NCBI GenBank assembly: GCA_949130495.1
Contig: OX422221.1
Span: 31,384,917 to 31,448,916, forward strand
DNA: 64,000 nucleotides
Source: Sambucus nigra
Lineage: Eukaryota > Streptophyta > Magnoliopsida > Dipsacales > Adoxaceae
Reading direction: 5' to 3'
Below are positions 23,254 to 35,283 of this stretch, one piece after another. The notes beneath the pieces are model-generated. The model was not told the origin of the DNA. It searched no databases and worked only from the letters and a program-made list of their open reading frames with translations. Both the position numbers and the translations under genes were made by a program. Every line of letters begins with the position of its first letter. The first letter of the stretch is position 1.

Positions 23254-24105
23254 CGTAACACCCCGTATTTTTGGAGAGTATGGGAATTTATAAAATTGGT
23301 GATTTAGGGATTTATTTAATTGGGTGAAGTTATCTAATTCGGGGATTTATATAAAATTAGTTCAATTTAAGTTTAATTTCACACCTGTCGTATTTTCAGG
23401 TGAAAATAAGATGATTTTATAAAGTGACTCGGATGGTGATTTTGGGATCATGATTGGTTCCTAAAGTGTCAAAATCATCAAAAAAGTGTACTCAAGTGTA
23501 TAGTTTGGTTCCTGGGATGATTTTGACCATCCTGGCATCGCTTAAGGGCATTTTGGTCATTCGGGTGTTTGTGGTTTGTAGAACTCCGAAAATATTAAGT
23601 TTATATCTGCAATTAGATCAAGGGAACTAGGGTTAAAACAAATTTAAAGTAAGATAAGTCATAGGAGAGGAAGAGGAACGAAAAACCAATCTTCCTTCAC
23701 AGTTTTTTACCCCGAACGAAACAGAATCAAGATCAGAGCAAGGGGAGAACAACCACACCACCATATCAACAAATTTTAGACTTGTTATTGAGAGGAAAGT
23801 ATTTAAATGGAAATTTATATTAAGAATGTTATAATATACATGTATATTAGTGTTTGATTTCATCCTTTTGGAAGTTTTATATGAATTTGGGAGGGTTTAA
23901 TTCATAAACTATAGTATGAATGCAAGTAGAGATGTTCTTTAGTGGTGATAATATGAAATCAGTGGGTTTGAATTGATTAATAACAGAGAAATCCTAGTTA
24001 TTGATTAATAAAGATGATGAACATGAGAAAACTAGGGTTTTGTGTTTATAAAAGGAGAATTTGATTCTTGGATTGAATCTTTAATGTTTTTGTATAAGCT
24101 TCTAA
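23254..24105 (+). repeat. Element O 3' LTR, truncated
   Basis: Starts CGTAACACCCCGTATTTT (first T changed to C) and matches 7525 to about 8350. Similarity ends near 24105, where an F-type gag fragment begins. About 2.8 kb of the LTR is missing. Confidence 0.75.
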
Positions 24106-24263
24106 CATAAATAACGAAAAATACTTGCGATCAAACCGTGCTCGAAACTCCCCAGTGATAATCAAATCTCTCTCCTCTTCTATGGTCATAGTTTCACACC
24201 ACCATAAAGCCACACCCACTAGCTTTAATGTCTCCAAGAACTATTTCTGAGTGTCACTGCACT
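24106..24263 (-). pseudogene. Gag fragment of element K (C-terminal side)
   Basis: The minus strand reads TLKLVGVALWW, then EEERDLIITGEF-ARFDRKYF, the core of a Gypsy Gag. It corresponds to family F gag at about 5600-5750 and H gag at about 63190-63340. The Athila-like element at 24264 separates it from its N-terminal part at 34780-35094. Confidence 0.75.
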
Positions 24264-24654
24264 TGACCAAGGATAAATTCTTCTGAATTTAGCCCCTTAA
24301 GTTAGTGATTTTGATATCTCGAACAAAGTTATTGAATCATTTTTATCCCATATCATTTCCATCGACTATTTCTAGCGAGTACCCCGAGTTTTGTGTATTT
24401 CTTATGGATTTTATAGGTATTTAGTGCAAGAAAAGGAAGAAAGAAACCGAAATAAAGGAAGAGAACAAAGGAAGACAAGTCAAAGGGCAAAAGCGTAAAT
24501 TTACACCTGGAGTTCATATTTGAAGCATAAAGGAAAGTTGAAGATCCTTATTTCACAAGAGCATCTGAAGAAACGACAATCAAATCGGAGCTCGAGATCA
24601 AAGGTTATGACAAGTCAAAGATGGAAATAAAAAGTCCAAATTGAAGATACTCGG

Positions 24655-24840
24655 ACCGATCCGGTTTATTTCGTACCAATCTGAAATGTCATCATTCTAG
24701 TAGACCATGGATTGATGCCGAATCGATGAAAAACGAACCGATCTGATAGCATTTGGACCGATCCGGTAGAAATAAAAAAGAACCGATCCGATTACTAAAA
24801 AAAAGAACTGATCCGATGGGAGCCGGACCGGTCCGGCTGT
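24655..24840. repeat. Cluster of CCGATCCGG/CGGACCGATCCG motifs
   Basis: About eight GATC- or GGTCC-centred motifs such as GGACCGATCCGG, GAACCGATCCGAT and CCGGACCGGTCCGG, partly decayed. The cluster lies just upstream of the TATA box. It is repeated in the 3' LTR at 33366-33558, and similar motifs occur at 32019-32122 outside the LTR. Confidence 0.75.
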
Positions 24841-24938
24841 TCAATTTCTGGCATTAATTATGGAGATGAAAAGGTGTAAATCTTGGAATATCTTGCACAG
24901 CTCATTGACATTAGCTGTCAATTCGTGCTAGTTGGTGT

Positions 24939-24945
24939 TATAAAA
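24939..24945 (+). promoter_or_regulatory. TATA box of Athila-like 5' LTR
   Basis: TATAAAA followed by GGCCAAGCCCTACATCC, a canonical plant core-promoter context. The same sequence is at 33655-33661 in the 3' LTR. Transcription would start about 30 bp downstream, near 24975. Confidence 0.75.
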
Positions 24946-25348
24946 GGCCAAGCCCTACATCCTTCCAAAAAGGAGAGTCGAATTTTAGAGTGCCTTTTCC
25001 CTTCTTTGGTAGATAATTTCATATTCTTTGAAAAAAAACCTAGTTTGTAAGTTTGATAAACAAGGAGTATTCTGGATTCAAGTTCATCTCTTTTCCATAG
25101 TGCATATTTCAAGTATCAATTTTTCAATCCAGGTATCAAATCTCTTATTTATTCTCTATTTTATTTTATTTTCAATTCAATTATCAATTGTTTTGTAATT
25201 TTTGTTTTTACAATGTTTATTAGATACCTAATTCCATGTATTGTTATGAATTTGTTTTCTCATAAAACCATGTCTAGCTAAATTTTCAAGGGTTGGGGTA
25301 CATGAACTCATTCCGAGGTAAATTACCTATGTAGAAAATAGAGAGTAA

Positions 25349-25709
25349 ATTATACGAACATAGCTGATCTTTTACTCTCTCTTGCCCTAGGTACTTGGGA
25401 TGTTTAAGAACACTATGCAAGTATAATTGTCTATACACCGCTTTGTATTTACCTTTGATTTCATATGATGTGGGCTAGTTCCCTCATAAATGTAATGCTT
25501 AGGATCTATAATGACTGGATTTAGTCAAAATTATACGAACATAGCCGATCTTTTAATCTCTCTTGCCCTAGGTACTTGGGATGTGTAAGAACACTATGCA
25601 AGTATAATTGTATATACACCGCTTTGTATTTACCTTTGATTTCATATGATGTGGGCTAGTTCCCTCATAAATGTAATGCTTAGGATCTATAATGACTGGA
25701 TTTAGTCAA
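25349..25709 (+). repeat. 181-bp tandem duplication inside the Athila-like LTR
   Basis: Two near-identical units start near 25350 and 25531 (ATTATACGAACATAGC to GACTGGATTTAGTCA). Both LTRs contain both units (also 34067 and 34248), so the duplication existed before this insertion. Confidence 0.9.
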
Positions 25710-26069
25710 AATTTCAATTTACAATGCTAGTATTCTATACAGTAATTTACTAAGGTTTGAGGGATTGTACTCCAACCTATTTTTTCTCATATTCCTATCT
25801 AATTTCTTTAAAATTCTTGGTGTTTTGTGCACATAGTTCATTTTGTTTTCATCACCAATTTGTAATTTCAACCACTCAATAATCTTTTCTTTTCCTTTGA
25901 GTAACCATTTGAAGATTAAATAAACTTTTACTACGTTATTCACAATTTCCAATTTCTGATCCCTGTGGAGACGATCCTGACTTGTCGGATTATTACTAAC
26001 GCGACATGCTTGCACTTGAGCCTAGAGACAACGCACTTCTGAGACAAATTCTTAGTCGCATAAAGTTTT

Positions 26070-26089
26070 TGGCACCGTAGCCGGGGATC
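26070..26089 (+). other. Primer binding site, tRNA-Asp type
   Basis: TGGCACCGTAGCCGGGGATC, close to the complement of the plant tRNA-Asp 3' end and typical of Athila-lineage elements. It lies about 9 bp after the LTR. Confidence 0.8.
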
Positions 26090-26193
26090 AAAAATTGGTG
26101 ATATTTAGGAAAGTGAATTTAATCCTAAAGTGTTTTTCTAAAAAAAATAAAATAAAATAATATTATCTTTCATATCATCTCTTGTACGATTAC

Positions 26194-27960
26194 ATGCAAA
26201 ATCCACTTCTCACCCAAGTCCACGAAAATCCTATTGCCGAAGCTAATTCTGTAAATTCTCATACCCCCGATTCTCCACACTTTTGGGTTCCACCTCCTTC
26301 ACCTAATAATTCAATCACAAGTCGCACTTTGAGTCAAACACCGAGTGAAAGTTCTGAATCGTTTGGTAGCAATATGTATGTGCACGAAAGTGTTGGTTTT
26401 GGTGCTGGAGAGGAAGAGTTACCATATCGTCCCATGAAAGATCTTTTATTTTAGAATCGAACTGTTACCTCTGGTTGCATTTTACTCCCGTATAATGCCG
26501 GTCAGTTCCACTTTCATAATGGGATGATTCAAATTCTTCCTAAATTTCATGGAATGGATTCTGAAAAACCATATCTCCATATTAGAGAGTTCAAAGAAGC
26601 ATGTGAGACGTTTGGTGACCAAACATGCCCACAAGATGTTATCGGGTTAAAGATTTTCTCTTTTTCCTTAAAGGATAAGACTAAGACTTGTTTATGGTCA
26701 CTACCTCCGAATTCTGTTTTATCCTGGAGAGATATGAAGACCAAGTTCCTCTCCAAGTTCTTTCTACAACACAAAACCAACTCTCTCAAACCTCAAATAC
26801 AAGATTTTCGGTAAAATGAGAATGAAGCTTTCGATAAGTGTTGGGAACGTTTTCAGGAGTTAGTTAGTGCTTGTCCACATCATGGATTCGAAAAACATCA
26901 TCTCATTTCATTTTTTTCATCAAGGGATTACTTTAGCATCAAAACAACTTGTTCAGACAATTTGCAAAAGACCATTTTGGGAGCTAGACTCGAGCGATGT
27001 TGAGGCTCATCTGAAGTACGTAGAGGAGACTACGCAAGCATGGGATGTTTCTGACCCCAATAGTCAAAATAAAAATCAACAAGTGACCAACTCATTTGTT
27101 GCATCCGGTATTTATCACTTGGACAAGGACACTTTGTTAGATCATAAATTTGACAAATTGGAAAAGAATTTCAGAGACATGCTAGAAGTTCGATTAAGAG
27201 AAGTAGATGGACCCGTGCAAGCAGGGAAAGAGAAAGTGTGTGCCATTTGTGCTTCTGGTCATTCTACCAAAGGATGTCCTACCATCCCTGCATACAAGGC
27301 AATGTACACTGAGCAAGTAGAAGCGATAGGAGGGTTTTGAGGTAATTTTAATGTACCGCAAGGGAATGCTTACAATCAATCTCGGAGGAATCATCATGGT
27401 TTTAACTATGGACAACCACAAGGTGGGATGGATCCTAATCCACATGTGGCTTTGCCACCACCCCCTTCTCAATTTTAGTAAATGCCTCCTCCGATGCAAA
27501 CCCCTATGCATGTCCCACCTCCTGGTCCGTATGTCACTCCACCTAGGCGATCTCTTGAGGATAATCTAAATTAATTCATCCAATCTCAAAAGGAGAGCAA
27601 TGCTAAGTATGATCGAATGTTCACGGAAATTCATACTAGCATCTTTAGGTTTCAATCTGCATTGAATACTCAGGAGAAGGGTAAATTCCCAGCTCAAGGC
27701 CAAAGACCTCCTGAAGAACAAACTACGGTTAGCTCGACATCATTGGACTTGCCAGAACAATGTTAAGCCATCAAGACACTACGTAATGGTCGCGTAATTG
27801 ATCTAGCATCATCACCTCCCAAGGAATCAAAAGCTAAAGAAGCTTCAGATTCTGAGGAGACCCCATTTCACATGGATGCTAAGGATGAAGGAGTTGAACC
27901 TGAAGTTGAAGTAAAACCACCCACTGTTCAATGCTTGGCACCACCCAAAAGGGAGCTTTG
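26194..27960 (+). pseudogene. Gag pseudogene, Athila-like
   Basis: Starts at the ATG at 26194 (MQNPLLTQ), after an A-rich leader. A Gag core follows at 26524-26814 (LPKFHGMDSEKPYLHIREF, then KIFSFSLKDKTKTCLWSLP and LSWRDMKTKFLSKFF), the canonical retrotransposon gag pattern. A stop at about 26452 interrupts it. A frame change near 26940 leads to 26950-27340, which ends in a zinc knuckle, C-x2-C-x3-H-x4-C, at about 27237-27275. A Pro-rich C-terminal tail with further stops continues to about 27960. The protein would package element RNA; at least five breaks inactivate it. Confidence 0.8.
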
Positions 27961-28086
27961 CGTACTGAAGTGTTAGATGTTCTGAAGCAAGTGAAGTTGA
28001 AATTGCCGTTTCTGGATGCTATCCAACAAATTCCTGAATATGCCAAGGTCATCAAAGATCTTTTGACTATCAAATGACGGCTTAAG

Positions 28087-28989
28087 GTGAAGAAGAACAT
28101 CTTTTTGGCACGAAATGTGACCTCGGTCCTTCTTAATGATCTTCCACCAAAATTCAAGGATCCTGGTGCACCTACAATTTCGTGTGTTATCGGAGAGATT
28201 AGAGTTGAAAAAGCTTTACTTGACTTAGGTGCGAGTGTGAACATCCTTACAAACTCTATCTATAAGAAGATTGATTTAGGTGATCTTAAACCTACCCGAA
28301 TAACTCTACAGTTAGCAGATCGAACAGTGAAAGTGCCTCATGGGGTTATGGTGGACTTGATAGTTCAAGTGGACGCATTCTACTTCCCGATTTATTTTGT
28401 CATTTGGGACACTGAGCCTTCCCCCCATTCGAGTAATCATGTTCCCATAATTTTGGGACGTCCATTTTTATCTATTGCTAATGCTTTGATCAATACACGA
28501 AATGGACAAATGCAACTCACTTTTGGAAACAAGACTCTCGAGACCAATATTTTCAATGTTGCTAACCAAATGGGTGATGAGGTTGAAATTCATGAGGTTG
28601 ATCATATTGAAGAGGTGGTGGATGAGCACAACGAGAAGATCATAGGTGGAGATGCACTGGAAGATTGTTTAGTGCAAGGTGTTGAGAATAAGAGTTCTTA
28701 TACTAAGTTTGAGCATGAAGTGGAAGATTTGGGAGCTTGGTTGCAAGAAGAAGTGAGTTTTGAGAAGTTGAGATATGTTGACTGGATTTCTAGATTTGAG
28801 AAGTTACCCCCGAGGGAGTCACTCATGATCCCCTCTGAAGATAGATTTCCTAGTCTTGAGTTAAATAAACTACCCTCTAATGTAAAATATGCTTTTCTGG
28901 GAGAGGATGATACATTTCCTATTGTTGTTTCTTCCAGTTTAAAAAAAAAAGTAAGAGGTTATGTTGTTGAATGTGTTGAGGAAGCATAG
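28087..28989 (+). pseudogene. Protease region of Athila-like pol
   Basis: An open stretch of 300 codons. Near residues 46-55 it has ALLDLGASVN, with the D-L-G-A-S aspartic protease active-site pattern in the form used by Athila elements (Leu at the position of the usual Ser/Thr). Near residues 120-127 it has ILGRPFL, the second conserved protease motif. The rest is the acidic linker toward RT. The frame ends just after a run of ten A at 28941-28950. RT continues one frame over, so a one-base change in this run probably separated them. Confidence 0.8.
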
Positions 28990-30440
28990 GAGTGCATTTG
29001 GTTGGACTATAGCAGATTTGAAACTTATAAGTCCTTTGATTTGTACCCATAAAATCCACCTCGAGGAGGAGGTAAAGCCCTCGAGAGATATGCAAAGGCG
29101 ACTGAACCCAACCATGAAAGATGTAGTTCGAGCGTAAATCATCAAATTGTTAGATGTTGGGATTATCTATCCCATTTTCGATAGTAAATGGGTGATCCCA
29201 ATTCAGGTCGTTCCAAAGAAGTCTGGTATGACCGTGGTTAAAAACACTAAGGGAGAATTAATACCTCCACGCACCACCACTGGGTCGCGTGTTTGCATTG
29301 ATTACCGAAAGCTCAATGCCGGAATAAGAAAAGACTATTTTACCTTTACATTTATCGACCAGGTGATTGAACGAGTAGCGGGCCATCCTTACTATTATTT
29401 CCTATATGGGTATTCTGGATATAATCTTATTGAAGTGGATGTACTTGATCTAGAAAAGACGACTCTTACATGTCCGTTTGGTACGTTTGCCTACAAACGT
29501 ATTACTTTTGGGTTATGTAATGCGCCATCAACTTTTCAAAGGTGCATGTTGAGTCTCTTTAGCGACGTGATAGAAAAAGGTCTGGAGGTGTTCATGGACG
29601 ATTTCAGCGTCTTCGGTCCATCTTTCGAACAAGGTTTAGCTAATCTTGAAAGAGTTTTATTTCGGTGTGTGGAAAAAGACTTAGTCCTCAATTGGGAAAA
29701 ATGACATTTTATGGTCACTAAGGGCGTAGTTCTGGGACACATAGTCTCATCTAGGGTAATGGAGGTTGATCGAGCAAAAATAGAAGTAATAGCTGAGTTA
29801 CCCCTGCGAAAATCGCTTAAAGATGTGAGGTCCTTTCTAGGCCATGATGAATTTTACAACAGATTTATCAAAGACTTTAGCACCATCGCTAGACCCTTGA
29901 GTAATCTTCTCATGAAGGACACTCCGTTTTAATTGAATAACGCATGCCAAGGAGATTTCGATAGACTCAAAAGCATGCTAATTTCTGCTCCTATCATGCA
30001 AAGCTCCCGATTGGTCACTCCCATTTGAGCTTATGTGTGATGCAAGTGATTACGCGATTGGGGTTGTTCTCGAATAAAGAAAAGACAAGAAAGCTTATGT
30101 TATTTACTATGCTAGTAGGACATTATCTGGCCCCTAGCTTAACTACTCCACCACGGAGAAAGAATTACTAGCGGTTATTTTTTCTCTCGACAAATTATGC
30201 TCTTACATTGTTGGGTCACCCATCATTTGCTTCACTAATCTCTCGGCCCTCAAATATCTTCTGACCAATAAAGATGCCAAACCGTGCCTAATCAGGTGGA
30301 TCCTACTCCTACAAGAGTTTAATCTATCGATTCAAGATAAGAAAGGAGTATAAAATGTCGTTCCTGACCATTTGCACGACTCTCGTCCGGCATACCTATT
30401 GATCCCATCCCCATAGACGATTATTTTTCGGATGAAAATC
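28990..30440 (+). pseudogene. Reverse transcriptase and RNase H, Athila-like
   Basis: The RT thumb-side leader starts near 28968 (LRKHRSAFGWTIADLK). The main open stretch is 29147-29704 with GIIYPIFDSKWVIPIQVVPKK, RVCIDYRKLN, TFTFIDQVIERVAGHPYYYF, FGTFAYKRITFGLCNAPSTF and the catalytic FMDDF. A second stretch at 29711-29932 has VVLGHIVSSRVMEVDRAKIE and VRSFLGH. RNase H follows with stops and one frame change at about 29950-30330 (ELMCDASDYAIGVVLE, then TTEKELLAVIFSLDK). Stops lie near 29137, 29702 and 29930 and several are in RNase H. The enzyme would copy element RNA into DNA; this copy is inactive. Confidence 0.85.
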
Positions 30441-31756
30441 TATTTGCTACTTTTTCTCTTCCTTGGTTTGCGGATATAGTAAACTATCTTGTCACCGGAG
30501 TCGTTCCCTCCAATTGGACTCCGCAAGAGAGAAAGAAGTTCATTACTTGGTCACGCTTGTTCTAATATGATGATCCATATTTGTTTAAGTATTGCGCTGA
30601 TCAAATCATCCGAAGATGTGTACCTGATGAAGAAATTCAAGGGGTAATTCGATTTTGTTATACAGAAGCATGTGGAGGTCATTTTTCCAAAAATAAAACT
30701 ACTACAAAAATCCTACAAAGCGATCTCTTTTGGCCCACAATCTTCCGGGATGTGAATATTTTTTGCAAATCATGTGATAGATGCCAAAGAATGGGAGCTA
30801 TTACTCGTCGTGACATGATTCCATTGACCTCCATACTTGTCTTAGAGTTCTTTGATTGTTGTGGTATTGACTTCATGGGGGCTTTTCCACCCTCTTTTGG
30901 CTTTCTATACATCCTCGTTGTAGTAGAATACGTCTCAAAATGGGTAGAGGCCATAGCTACAAGGACGAATGACAATAAGGTGGTGATAAAATTCATTCAA
31001 GAACACATACTTTCTCGATTCGAAGTTCCTAAGGCTATCATCAGTGATAATGGCACTCATTTTTGTAATAGGCCAATGGAAAAGCTAATGAGAAAGTATA
31101 GGGTCGTCCATAAGGTTGGAATAACTTATCACCCTCAATCTAATGGCCAGGTCGAGCTAGCCAATCTGGAAATCAAGAATATCTTGGAAAAGAGAGTTGA
31201 ACCTAACAGGAAAGATTGGTCTCTCAGATTGAATGATGCGCTTTGGGCTTATCGAACTGCATACAAGAATCCCCTTGGGATGTCCCCATTTCGTTTTGTA
31301 TATGGCAAACCTTGTCATCTTCCTGTTGAAATTGAACACAATGCGTATTGGGCTATCAAAAGGGTGAACTTTAACATGGAAAAAGCCGGTGAAACACATA
31401 AACTTCAGTTGAATGAGTTAGAAGAAATACGCAACGATGCGTATGAAAGTGCTAAAATCTCAAAAGAACGAATGAAACAATCTCACGACATAATTATCCG
31501 ATGTAAGGAGTTTCATTCGGGATAAAAAGTACTCCTCTACAACTCAAGGTTACACTTGTTTCCCGAAAAGTTGCGGTCACGATGGTCAGGTCCATTCATT
31601 ATGAAGGAAGTATTCCCACATGGAGATTTTGAGCTAGAGGATCAAAAAGCGGAAAGCACATTCAAGGTTAACGACCAACGTCTCAAGCCGTATTTAGAAG
31701 CGGTTGTAATGGAAGACGACACAATCTGGTTGTCGGACCCCATTTATGGGGATTAA
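30441..31756 (+). pseudogene. Integrase, Athila-like
   Basis: The longest open stretch is 30581-31525. Order: a WTPQERKKF leader and [20 protein letters not shown], a zinc-binding HHCC region ([19 protein letters not shown]), and the catalytic core. In the core the first acidic position is Glu (VVVEYVSKW where Asp is usual); the second is in ISDNGTHF and the Glu is in a [17 protein letters not shown] segment. The C-terminal region [20 protein letters not shown] continues at 31556-31756 after a stop near 31523. Besides that stop and one near 30563, the frame is well preserved. Integrase would join element DNA into the chromosome. Confidence 0.85.
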
Positions 31757-32966
31757 CTGAGTAAGAAAGGTGAGGTCGTCGCACACCCGACATGTATGGG
31801 GTAAATGTTGTATATAGTAGTCATAGGATGTTAGGCTAGTTAGTAAGTCATATTTGTGTGTCACTACCGGAGGTGGGAATCAAACACATGTCTCGGGAGC
31901 GTTTCGGGTTTCGATGAGAGTTTTGAGGTCCAATTGCTTTGAAGGGAGTGTTGGGATGGAACAATTAAGAGGAAAGTGGCAACTGAACTAAAGCAGGAAA
32001 AGCTGGCATTTTTACATACCGGATCGGTCCGGCACTAAAAAAAGAACCGATCCGGTCTCAAAAAGAAATAAAATAAAATAGAAAGCGGATCGGTCCGGTC
32101 TGAATCTGGATCGATCCAGTCGTCTGCAGGCTGTGTCCTTTCCTGAGGATAAAACCACTTAAATCCCCACCCCATTTACTTCCCCAATCCCTTCCTCTCC
32201 CCAAAATTTCGTACCCCACCCCTTAACCATTTTTTCCTTACCTTCTTTCCCACCAATTCATCCCCCATATCCCCCATCCAACCTATAAATATCTCCCTAC
32301 CCTCTCCCCACCTTTTCACACTTCAAATTAATTACTGCATGGAGAGATAATACATGAAAAGATAATAAAAGAGATAAAAATGGTGTGATTAAGAGATGAT
32401 GTTTCCCGTTTCCTAATAACTATATTCCGATGATGAGATCTTTTCATCATATATTTCCTTCTTTTCATTTTTGTATGCATGAATTTGTGTCCATTATATT
32501 TACTCTTTATATCATGCATATAGAGAGAAAACAACCCCAATCCGAGTGATTCGTTTGTGAGTGCATCCGTAAGAATTTGAATGAAAATGAATTTTCGGAA
32601 AGTAACGTAATACTCAATCGGTGGAAATTTGAGGTTTAATTTCTGGCTTCGCACACATACACTATGGTTTGAGACATTTGAATATGAATTTATGGTGATT
32701 ATTTTTTGAAAAATTTAGATTGTACAATTTTTAAGTATTTTGATATTTATTTGAGTCAATAAATAATTTTGTGGGTGTATTCAATGCAAACCCTCATGAG
32801 ACAAAACTCGTCCTACTAGGGGAACCTAGGGGTTTAAAGGCTTGTTGCATACGCTCAATGCAATCGCATGCCTGCCAAAGTGGAATTTAAGTTAAATAAA
32901 AGAAATCTCAAGAATAGAACTTTGGGTAGCTTCATTTAGATTACCTGGGACGTGCAAAGTTCTAAG
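31757..32966 (+). other. Athila-like 3' untranslated region
   Basis: No open frame of note and no envelope-like gene. It holds a small group of GGATCGGTCC palindromes at 32019-32122 (CCGGATCGGTCCGG, GAACCGATCCGG, CGGATCGGTCCGG, GGATCGATCC) like those in the LTR. A C-rich stretch follows to about 32310, then AT-rich sequence. Confidence 0.6.
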
Positions 32967-32977
32967 TTAGGGGGATT
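32967..32977 (+). other. Polypurine tract of Athila-like element
   Basis: TTAGGGGGATT directly before the 3' LTR start TGACCAAGC. Confidence 0.65.
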
Positions 32978-34777
32978 TGACCAAGCATAAATTCTTCTGA
33001 ATTTAGCCCCTTAAGTTAGTGATTTTGATATCTCGAACAAATTAATTGAATCGTTTTCATCCCATATCATTGCCATCGACTACTTCTAACGAGTACCCCG
33101 AGTTTCGTGTATTTCTTATGGATTTTACAGGTATTTAGTGCAAGAAAAGGAAGAAAGAAATCGGAAGATAGGAAGAGAACAAAGGAAGACAAGTTAAAGG
33201 GCAAAAGCGTAAATTTACACCTGGAGTTCGGATTTGAAGCCTAAAGGAAAGTTGAAGATCCTTATTTCACAAGTGCATCGGAAGAAACGACAATCAAATC
33301 GGTGCTCGAGATCAAAAGTTATGATATGTCAAAGATGGAAAGAAAAAGTCAAAATTGAAGATACTCGGACCGATCTGGTTTATCTCGGACCGATCCGAGA
33401 TGTCACCATTACAGTAGATCCTGGATTGATGCCAAGTCGATGAACAGCGAACCGATCTGATAGCATTCGGACCAGTCCGGTAGAAATAAAAAAAGAACCG
33501 ATCCGATTACTGAAAAAAAGAACCGATCCGATGGGAGCCGGACCGGTCCAACGGTTCGAATTTCTGGCAATAATTATGGAGCTGAAGAGGTGCAAATCAT
33601 GGAATATCTTTCACAGATCATCGATGTTAGCTGTCAATTCGTGCTAGTTGGTGTTATAAAAGGCCAAGCCCTACATCCTTCCAAAAGGGAGACTCGAATT
33701 TTAGAGTGCCTTTTCACTTCTTTGGTAGACAGTTTCATATTCTTAGAAAAAAACCCTAGTTTGTAAGTTTGAGAAACAAGGAGTATTCTGGATTCAAGTT
33801 CATCTCTTTTCCCTAGCGCAAATTTCAATTATCAATTTTTCAATCCAAGTATCAAATCTCTTATTTATTCTCTATTTTATTTTATTTTCAATTCAATTCT
33901 CAATTGTTTTGTAATTTTTTTTTTTTACAATTTTTATTAGATACCTAATTCCATGTATTGTTATGAATTTGTTTTCTCATAAAACCATGTCTAGCTAAAT
34001 TTTCAAGGGTTGGGGTACATGAAGTCATTCCGAGGTAAATTACCTATGTAGAAAATAGAGAGTAAATTATACGAACATAGCCGATCTTTTAATATCTCTT
34101 GCCCCAGGTACTTGGGATGTTTAAGAACACTATGCAAGTATAATTGTCTATACACCTCTTTGTATTTACCTTTGATTTCATATGATGTGGTCTAGTTCCC
34201 TCATAAATGTAATGCTTAGGATCTATAATGACTGGATTTCGTCAAAATTATGCGAACATAGCCGATCTTTTAATCTCTCTTACCCTAGGTACTTGGGATG
34301 TTTAAGAACACTATGCAAGTATAATTGTATATACACCGCTTTGTATTTACCTTTGATTTCATATGATGTGGGCTAGTTCCCTCATAAATGTAATGCTTAG
34401 GATCTATAATGACTGGATTTAGTCAAAATTTCAATTTACAATGCTAGTATTCTATAAGGTAATCTACTAAGGTTTAAGGGATTGTAGTCCAACCTATTTT
34501 CTCTCATATTCCTTTCTAATTTCTTTACAATTCTTGGTGTTTTGTGCACATAGTTCATTTTGTTTTCATCACCAATTTGAAATTTCAACCCATCAATCAG
34601 CTTTTATTTTCTTTTGAGTAACCATTTGCAGATTAAATAAACTTTTCCTACGTTATTCACAGTTGCCAATTTTTGATCCCTGTTGAGACGATCCCGACTT
34701 GTCGAATTATTACTAATGCGACAGGCTTGCACTTGAGCATAGAGAGAACGCACTTCTGAGACAAATTCTTAGTCGCG
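32978..34777 (+). repeat. Athila-like 3' LTR
   Basis: TGACCAAGCATAAATTC...AGTCGCG, about 1,800 bp. It matches 24264-26060 with scattered changes, including the TATA box at 33655-33661, the palindrome cluster at 33366-33558 and the 181-bp duplication. The end base pair is CG instead of CA. Confidence 0.85.
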
Positions 34778-35094
34778 TTGTACTCAAGCATGCGAACGTG
34801 GCGATGCGTATCCATCTTCCAATGACTTGTCACGACTACATCTGAGCTACCCTGAAACTTCAGTGTGTTTCCGTTCTGAAATTTCTCCCTCACTCCCTTC
34901 CAATCAGACGGCCTTGTGTCGGCCTGAATGACTGACGAATGTGGTTGAATTTACGTGAAGTGTTGTGCCATTGCGATCATCGCCGCTTTAACTGCTTGTT
35001 ACACTATTTCGGCCACCTCCGCTGCCAAAATGTTTCCCAGCATGGCTTCCTACCCATCGCTTGCTCCCCTCTGACAAGTCCCCTTTGGCGGTAT
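34778..35094 (-). pseudogene. Gag fragment of element K (N-terminal side)
   Basis: The minus strand starts at ATA 35094-35092 (the position of the ancestral ATG) with PPKGTCQRG, the basic start also read in H gag at 63667. It continues toward the Athila insertion at 34777. It joins the fragment at 24106-24263 to form one interrupted Gag. Stops are present. Confidence 0.65.
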
Positions 35095-35263
35095 CTGAAA
35101 TGAGATTGAAGTTTGTATAAGCTCACAATCAAATACAATGTAATCAGTCGAAAAGCGTAAATGTGCATAGGTAGAGGAATACTACAATCACAAAATAAGG
35201 CTCTATATAAAAGAACACTATGATGAAACATGAAAAATTGCACAAATCCTGAGGACCCTAGAA

Positions 35264-35281
35264 CCTGATGCTCTAATACTA
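35264..35281 (-). other. Degraded primer binding site of K
   Basis: The minus strand reads AGTATTAGAGCATCAGG two bases inside the LTR. It matches TGGTATCAGAGCATCAGG of L with a few changes. Confidence 0.6.
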
Positions 35282-35283
35282 TC

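Larger units (their letters stand above)
7525..24105 (+). mobile_element. Gag-only Ty3/Gypsy element O, split by L
   Basis: Plus-strand element with the order 5' LTR (7525-10189 and 19819-20781), degraded primer site, gag-only internal region (20782-23253), polypurine tract and 3' LTR (23254-24105, truncated). Element L at 10190-19813, with its duplicated target, splits the 5' LTR. The restored LTR is about 3.63 kb and the internal region about 2.47 kb, nearly the same as in family F, to which O is distantly related. No pol is visible. The 3' LTR stops after about 850 nt, where it abuts an F-type gag fragment, so the second target-site copy cannot be checked. Confidence 0.8.
24264..26060 (+). 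repeat. Athila-like 5' LTR
   Basis: TGACCAAGGATAAATTC...AGTCGCA, about 1,797 bp, matching 32978-34777. It contains a cluster of CCGATCCGG-type palindromes at 24655-24840, a TATA box at 24939 and a 181-bp tandem duplication. Confidence 0.85.
24264..34777 (+). mobile_element. Athila-like Ty3/Gypsy element inserted in K gag
   Basis: About 10.5 kb with LTRs of about 1.8 kb, a tRNA-Asp-type primer site, decayed gag, protease, RT, RNase H and integrase in that order, and a 1.2-kb untranslated 3' region. There is no envelope-like frame, which many Athila elements carry between integrase and the 3' LTR. Target duplication is imperfect: GCACT at 24259-24263 and GTACT at 34780-34784 if the right LTR edge is placed at 34779, or not visible if at 34777. 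The flanks join into one F-type gag. Confidence 0.85.

Noticed and set aside
31757..32966. Search for an envelope-like frame in the Athila-like element
   Set aside because: Only short frames occur on either strand; no transmembrane or signal segment worth reporting.
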